Shown here: one piece after another, positions 59,912 to 64,000 of the stretch
Layout: every line of letters starts with the position of its first letter
How positions within the stretch are numbered: position 1 is the stretch's first letter
Made by a program: the position numbers and the translations under genes
Assembly (NCBI RefSeq): GCF_003854965.1
Contig: NZ_RQPI01000001.1
Span: 1,054,001 to 1,118,000 of the forward strand
Reading direction: 5' to 3'
DNA length: 64,000 nt
Source: Paenibacillus rhizophilus
GTDB lineage: Bacteria; Bacillota; Bacilli; Paenibacillales; Paenibacillaceae
The notes under the pieces: generated by a model
The model's database searches: none
Told to the model about the DNA's origin: nothing
The model's input: only the letters and a program-made list of their open reading frames with translations

Positions 59912-60580
59912 TCACAAAGAGAGCCTGTTTAACCACTCGATCTCCGGCAAATATCCAAAATGCTGTATTCGTATTACGGCAAGAAGCGCCAGATGTCCCG
60001 GATAAAAAGACCACCAGACCCATCTCGGAACCCGACGTTTCCGCAGTTGCTCCCATACCGAGGGTCCGTAAGCGATCATCAGAGTCGGCAGCAGACTCAG
60101 CATTTGGACGATCCAGCCGTAATAGAACATATATATAATATTTAGCGTCAAATGAGCAATGACAAGCCCGTACGAACGGATATAGCGGAAGATCAGCACC
60201 AGAAGCAGCCCGTACGCATTATAATCAAGGGGAAAATAGTCCATCACCCATATGGCCGGAACGACAACCGCTATGCCCAGCCATGGCTTGGGCAGCCTGT
60301 CCACCGCAATCAGCACAAGTTCGGAAAGCAGCAGAGTGAAGACGACATTCAGCCCTCCCGGGTCGAGCGCCAGATTGTAAGGAATTTGCGCTATCACGGC
60401 GATTGCCAGCAGACGCAGCAAATATCGGGGCTTTGAAGAGGTTTGGAGATGGCCCTGGACAAGCGCATAACAATAAATAGGGAACGCAATCCTCCCAATA
60501 TACCTCCATTCCAAGTCCTGAGGAAAAAAGATATATCCGATGTGATCGATCAACATGGTAAGCATGGCAATAAACTGCAT
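59912..60580 (-). CDS. TraX-family membrane protein
   Basis: 222 residues, seven or so membrane helices, with the TraX pattern 'AMLTMLIDHIGYIFFP', 'GRIAFPIYCYALVQG', 'LLAIAVIAQIPYNLA'. In F plasmids TraX acetylates pilin; chromosomal Firmicute versions are of unknown role, perhaps acyl transfer to a wall or surface polymer. CAGGAGGACTCAA precedes ATG 60580. Confidence 0.9.
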   Translation of the reverse strand: MQFIAMLTMLIDHIGYIFFPQDLEWRYIGRIAFPIYCYALVQGHLQTSSKPRYLLRLLAIAVIAQIPYNLALDPGGLNVVFTLLLSELVLIAVDRLPKPWLGIAVVVPAIWVMDYFPLDYNAYGLLLVLIFRYIRSYGLVIAHLTLNIIYMFYYGWIVQMLSLLPTLMIAYGPSVWEQLRKRRVPRWVWWSFYPGHLALLAVIRIQHFGYLPEIEWLNRLSL

Positions 60581-60749
60581 TTGAGTCCTCCTGTAGGTCT
60601 ATGTAAAGAATCGGGATATTGCCTCTTATTATCCATGGCTTTTCCGGCCCTGTCCACCGTTCAGCAATCCGGTACCGCTCATATAAGCAAAAAGCGATCC
60701 GAATATCCGTCTTCGGGACACTCGAACCGCTCTCTTGTATGGCATTCTA

Positions 60750-61742
60750 TTATTCCTTTATATAAAATCTCGCCGTTTCTTCCCAATACTCACCCGGCTT
60801 TAAACTGAACAGGCCTATTTCGTCGCCAGGCAGGTCCACATTCGGCGCATTTACCAGATTGACCTGAGGTTCGGGGCAGAAAAAGCCTTCCTTCGCTCCG
60901 TTGTTCCAAATCATCCACTGCTTGTAAGATGTGCCCACATCATAGACCAGCGTCACGCCGAGATTCATATCGGTAAGCTCCATCCGGTTTCTTCCGTTTT
61001 GAGGAACAGCCGTATAATGATTGTCCATCGGAGCGAAGAACGGATTCACTCCCTCCTCTCGCAGTTCGATCTCTTCGGGCTGGAGAGGCTGATAATTTCC
61101 CGTCGGCAGCATCCGTTCATTGAGTTCCCAGCGCTCGCCTATCGTTACCTTTACCCGGTAATCACTTGCAGCGCTCTCCTGAGCGAACGGGGCGTTAACC
61201 GCCGTATGGAAAGCCAATAGACAGGGCATGACTTCATCCCCGTCGTTATGGATCAGCAGCTGCTGGGACAGTCCCGCTTCCGACAGACCATAGCGCAGCT
61301 TCACGATATATTTATGGGGAAAATATTCATAGGAAGGATGATTCTCGTCCACTTTGATGGCCACGGTAACATAGCTCTCGTTCTTGCTGCTCCCGAAGTC
61401 TTCCACCTGCCAGACCGCCGTATGCAAAAAACCATGAATATGATTCCCGGTCGCCTCTTCGTTAATCGGCAATTGATAAACTTGCCCGTTCCAGGGAAAT
61501 TTGCCGTCAGCGTACCGGTTAGGAGGGAACAGCACAGGAATACCATATACTCCGGGGCTTTGCTTAAAAGCCTCTATTCCGTCTTCTCCCGGTTCCCGCA
61601 GGAAGCGGTAGCCGTTCTCCGTATCGCGAAACGCGATCAAATTGCCGCCGGTTCCCGGCAGTACGGCCGCCTCAAAGCGTCCGGCTTTCAGCCATACCGC
61701 AGGTTCGCCCTCAAATTGTTCTTCGTATGCTTTGATATCCAT
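60750..61742 (-). CDS. Aldose 1-epimerase-family protein
   Basis: 330 residues of the galactose-mutarotase-like beta sandwich: 'AAVLPGTGGNLIAFRDTENGYRFL', 'GIPVLFPPNRYADGKF', His in 'NHIHGFLHTAVWQV', 'CLLAFHTAVNAPF' and C-terminal 'WMIWNNGAKEGFFCPEPQVN' with the catalytic Glu. Interconverts alpha and beta sugar anomers; may act on a phosphorylated or unusual hexose. GGAGGAG favours ATG 61742 over 61763. Confidence 0.92.
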   Translation of the reverse strand: MDIKAYEEQFEGEPAVWLKAGRFEAAVLPGTGGNLIAFRDTENGYRFLREPGEDGIEAFKQSPGVYGIPVLFPPNRYADGKFPWNGQVYQLPINEEATGNHIHGFLHTAVWQVEDFGSSKNESYVTVAIKVDENHPSYEYFPHKYIVKLRYGLSEAGLSQQLLIHNDGDEVMPCLLAFHTAVNAPFAQESAASDYRVKVTIGERWELNERMLPTGNYQPLQPEEIELREEGVNPFFAPMDNHYTAVPQNGRNRMELTDMNLGVTLVYDVGTSYKQWMIWNNGAKEGFFCPEPQVNLVNAPNVDLPGDEIGLFSLKPGEYWEETARFYIKE

Positions 61743-61814
61743 GGTTTCTGCCTCTCCTCCCATTCATGTAACTGCTTTCACAAAGGATAGAGTATCATAA
61801 ATCCGTATTTTCTT

Positions 61815-62537
61815 CTATAACTGTTCCACTTCGACGTTCATAATGTTTTCAATCCCCTTGAGATCATAATAAATTTCCGTGGCAAAATCGCGGTGGGGAG
61901 CGGACAGCACCATATCGATCATTTGTCTTCCGTCTTCCAGGTCCTTGATTTTTATCCGCCGGATAATGCGCTCGCGGAATTTTCGCTTGTGCTGGCCTTT
62001 TGCGTTGCCTGTCCGATTCTCGATTTTACAGATAACTTCCGGCATGCCGTCAATGTCTTCCATGACAATCTTGACGGATACGTCATGATTGTTAAGCTTC
62101 TGCGGACCTATCGCCCGAATAAGCCAAGGAACCGCGTTGACCGCAAAAATAAGCAGCACAACGGCGATAGCCGCTTCAATATAGAATCCGGCCCCCACCG
62201 CGATGCCGATGCCCGATGCCGTCCAGATCAGCGCCGCCGAAGTCAGGCCGGAGATTGCGTCGCCGCCTCTTCGCAGGATGACGCCCGCACCCAGGAAACC
62301 GATGCCGCTTACGATTTGCGCCGCAAGCCGCATCGGGTCCATATTGGGATGATCGGCACCGGAGAATTCATCAAAGGCCCGGATTGATACGATAGTCACG
62401 AGGCAGCTGGCTATACTGATAACCATACTGGTCCGAATTCCCAACGGTTTCTGCTTTAACTGGCGGTCTATACCGATGAACAGCCCGAACAGCATGGCTA
62501 CAAGCAGTTTGATCATGGCTTCGATATGCAAATGCAT
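61815..62537 (-). CDS. MgtC/SapB-family membrane protein
   Basis: About 240 residues: four to five helices with 'LFGLFIGIDRQLKQKPLGIRTSMVISIASCLVTIVS' and 'MRLAAQIVSGIGFLGAGVILRRG' (the MgtC signature), then a cytoplasmic ACT-like domain (~150-240). MgtC proteins are linked to growth at low magnesium and to ATP-synthase regulation. AAAGGAGAGAAGACG before ATG 62537 decides the start. Confidence 0.92.
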   Translation of the reverse strand: MHLHIEAMIKLLVAMLFGLFIGIDRQLKQKPLGIRTSMVISIASCLVTIVSIRAFDEFSGADHPNMDPMRLAAQIVSGIGFLGAGVILRRGGDAISGLTSAALIWTASGIGIAVGAGFYIEAAIAVVLLIFAVNAVPWLIRAIGPQKLNNHDVSVKIVMEDIDGMPEVICKIENRTGNAKGQHKRKFRERIIRRIKIKDLEDGRQMIDMVLSAPHRDFATEIYYDLKGIENIMNVEVEQL

Positions 62538-62605
62538 CGTCTTCTCTCCTTTCAAGGGAATAAAGATAAATTATATCCTGATGCTTATTCATTCTTATAC
62601 TAATG

Positions 62606-62631
62606 CAAAAAGCCCCACTGGCGTGGAGCCT
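62606..62631 (-). terminator. Second terminator downstream of the ABC operon
   Basis: GGCTCCAC / GTGGGGC stem with loop GCCA, followed by TTTTT on the minus strand. Confidence 0.75.
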
Positions 62632-62768
62632 TCAAATCACTTGCAGCGCAGCATCCCGCTTTAAACTATATGCCTTCCCGTTCCCGCTGAGACCGGTTAC
62701 CATTATTTCCTTAACTTATACCCTCACTGCTAAAAATGAATCGACGGCGGAATATTCAACTATCCCGT

Positions 62769-62815
62769 AAAAAAGGCCGACAATTCCGTCCGGTGTTCGG
62801 ACCTCATATCGGGCC
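62769..62815 (-). terminator. First terminator downstream of the ABC operon
   Basis: Minus-strand GGCCCGA / TCGGCC outer stem and GGTCCG / CCGGAC inner stem, followed by TTTTTT, 39 bases past the ATPase stop. Together with the hairpin at 62606 it accounts for most of the 316-base gap before the MgtC-family gene; nothing else is evident there. Confidence 0.7.
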
Positions 62816-62853
62816 TCTACTGTTCTTCCTTCAACGTAAACGATGAATACCGG

Positions 62854-63648
62854 CTAGCCCAGCACGATCCGGTCATCGGCAAGCTTATGGCCGCTGATGC
62901 TCTCAAATTCTCCGAGAAGCCGTTCCACCGTCAGATCCTTTTTACGAGTCTCATCGATATCGAGGATAATCCGTCCCTTGTCCATCATAATCAGGCGGTT
63001 GCCAAGCCGGATGGCCTGCTCCATGTTATGGGTTACCATCAAGGTGGTCAGCTTCATTTCGCGAACGATGGATTCGGTCAAGCGTGTAATCAGCTCCGCT
63101 CTTGCAGGATCGAGCGCTGCCGTATGTTCATCCAGAAGCAGAATTTGCGGCTTCGTAAACGTGGCCATTAGCAGACTGAGAGCCTGTCTTTCTCCGCCGG
63201 ACAAGAGCCCGACCTTCGCCCTCAGGCGGTTCTCCAGGCCGATGCCAAGCCGCTCCAGCTCCTCACGGAACATTGCCCGTTTCGCGGATGAAACGCCGAT
63301 GGACAGCCCTCTGCTTTTGCCGCGCTTGTAAGCCATCGCCAGATTCTCTTCAATCGTCATACGCGGCGATGTGCCGGCCATCGGGTCCTGAAAGACCCGG
63401 CCGATCCAATGGCTGCGCTGATGCTCGGCCAAATGGCTGATCGGGCTTGCTTCGATGAGGACTTCGCCGAGATCCGGCTTCATAACGCCGGAAATAATAT
63501 TCATCAGCGTCGACTTTCCGGCCCCGTTGCTGCCGATGATTGTAACGAAATCTCCCGGATTCAGTTCCAGATCAATACCGAGCAAGGCAATCTTCTCGTC
63601 CGGCGTGCCCGGGTTAAACAGCTTGGACACGTTATCGAGCTTTAACAT
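62854..63648 (-). CDS. ABC transporter ATP-binding protein (TrpX/YtrB-like importer group)
   Basis: 264 residues with Walker A 'GSNGAGKST', Q-loop 'RVFQDPMAGTSPRMT', signature 'LLSGGERQAL', Walker B 'ILLLDEHTAALD' (His after Asp-Glu, typical of this subgroup) and H-loop 'MVTHNM'. This ATPase type pairs with a lysophospholipase-L1-like/branched-chain-type permease and a binding lipoprotein in putative amino-acid importers. It overlaps the permease gene by 17 bases; AAAGGAGGCG precedes ATG 63648. Confidence 0.92.
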   Translation of the reverse strand: MLKLDNVSKLFNPGTPDEKIALLGIDLELNPGDFVTIIGSNGAGKSTLMNIISGVMKPDLGEVLIEASPISHLAEHQRSHWIGRVFQDPMAGTSPRMTIEENLAMAYKRGKSRGLSIGVSSAKRAMFREELERLGIGLENRLRAKVGLLSGGERQALSLLMATFTKPQILLLDEHTAALDPARAELITRLTESIVREMKLTTLMVTHNMEQAIRLGNRLIMMDKGRIILDIDETRKKDLTVERLLGEFESISGHKLADDRIVLG

Positions 63649-64000
63649 CGGCCGCGCCTCCTTTCTTGTCTTTCAAGGCTAGCTCGGCCAGCTCAGCAGT
63701 ACGCTTGCGGGCGCTGTTCTTTTGCTTGAGGTAGCGCTGCACCGATGGGAACACGAGGGCGATAATAACAATAATCGCCGTAATTAATTTCAGGTCGGAG
63801 GCGTCGAGCCATTCCACCCTCAATGCCAGCGCGACAACGATCCGGTACACAATTGAGCCCAGAACAACCGCGAGCGTAGCGCGGAATACGCTGCCCGAGC
63901 CAAAAATCGCTTCCCCGATGATGACGGAAGCCAGACCGATAACGATCATCCCGATGCCCATCGAGGAATCGGCAAACGTCGAGTATTGAGTGATGAGCGC
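63632..64000 (-). CDS. ABC transporter permease, 5' part missing
   Basis: Frame enters from the right edge and continues to the stop at 63632, giving the last ~122 residues. Two to three membrane helices are visible ('GIGMIVIGLASVIIGEAIFG', 'AVVLGSIVYRIVVALALRV', 'LITAIIVIIALVFPSV') and a charged cytoplasmic tail rich in Lys/Ala. The I-G-E-A-I-F segment is typical of the BPD_transp_2 permeases of TrpXYZ/branched-chain-like importers. Co-transcribed with the ATPase at 62854; the binding protein would lie outside. Confidence 0.88.
   Translation of the reverse strand, partial: ALITQYSTFADSSMGIGMIVIGLASVIIGEAIFGSGSVFRATLAVVLGSIVYRIVVALALRVEWLDASDLKLITAIIVIIALVFPSVQRYLKQKNSARKRTAELAELALKDKKGGAADVKAR

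Noticed and set aside
62716..62853. 45 sense codons in frame after the TAG of the ABC ATPase gene
   Set aside because: The ATPase already has its usual C-terminus, no start or ribosome-binding site is present, and a terminator hairpin covers the middle of the frame.

Overview
The window looks like chromosomal DNA from a Paenibacillus-type Firmicute. This is inferred from the gene families: an LplB-type sugar permease beside a YesM/YesN two-component pair, several secreted proteins with the 'copper amine oxidase N-terminal' stalk module, an SLH protein, a HelD-type RNA polymerase recycling factor, a TPP riboswitch over a thiamin salvage operon, strong AAGGAGG ribosome-binding sites, frequent GTG/TTG starts and roughly balanced base composition. 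I see no rRNA, tRNA, IS element, prophage or CRISPR array.

Layout. 1-5.5 kb: a sugar-uptake permease cut by the left edge, divergent from a YesM/YesN pair that is followed by a divergent carbamoyltransferase-like gene. 5.5-9.4 kb: an Lrp remnant, an AraC regulator divergent from a short-chain dehydrogenase, a gene-poor stretch and an APH-family kinase. 9.4-15.3 kb: an alpha-glucosidase, then an isomerase / Gfo-Idh oxidoreductase / isomerase operon divergent from an AraC regulator. 15.4-17.1 kb: an MFS transporter with an elaborate leader, flanked by two copies of one hairpin. 17.1-24.7 kb: a secreted small protein, an AIM24-like protein, fur with a Per box, an AraC-GyrI regulator, an internally repeated unknown protein, an SLH protein and a large O-antigen-ligase/TPR protein. 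24.8-30.9 kb: a pentapeptide-repeat gene with an in-frame stop, then a TPP riboswitch and the ATPase-permease-binding protein-thiM-thiD-thiE operon. 31-37.5 kb: stalk-domain, DUF2252, PsiE, RCC1-like and TPR proteins, plus an unlisted 53-residue gene. 37.5-46 kb: a MarR-controlled MMPL/RND exporter, GNAT, VanZ, rpiA, a macro-GNAT fusion and a phosphoesterase. 46-64 kb: fructose-6-phosphate aldolase-type transaldolase, MarR/MFS, helD, an orphan candidate small RNA, an aromatic-acid exporter, PAP2, an Hfq-like protein, lactonase, LytTR, PrsA-like foldase, nitroreductase, TraX, aldose epimerase, MgtC, and an ABC transporter cut by the right edge.

The most coherent functional units are the thiamin salvage operon (import of a pyrimidine precursor, ThiD and ThiM phosphorylation, ThiE coupling), the putative sugar oxidation/isomerisation operon, and the MarR-exporter pair with its own palindromic operator. 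The least explained items are the orphan promoter-terminator unit at 51.19-51.38 kb, the carbamoyltransferase-like enzyme behind YesMN, the stand-alone divergent Hfq, and the thi transporter ATPase whose only well-placed start codon is ATT.
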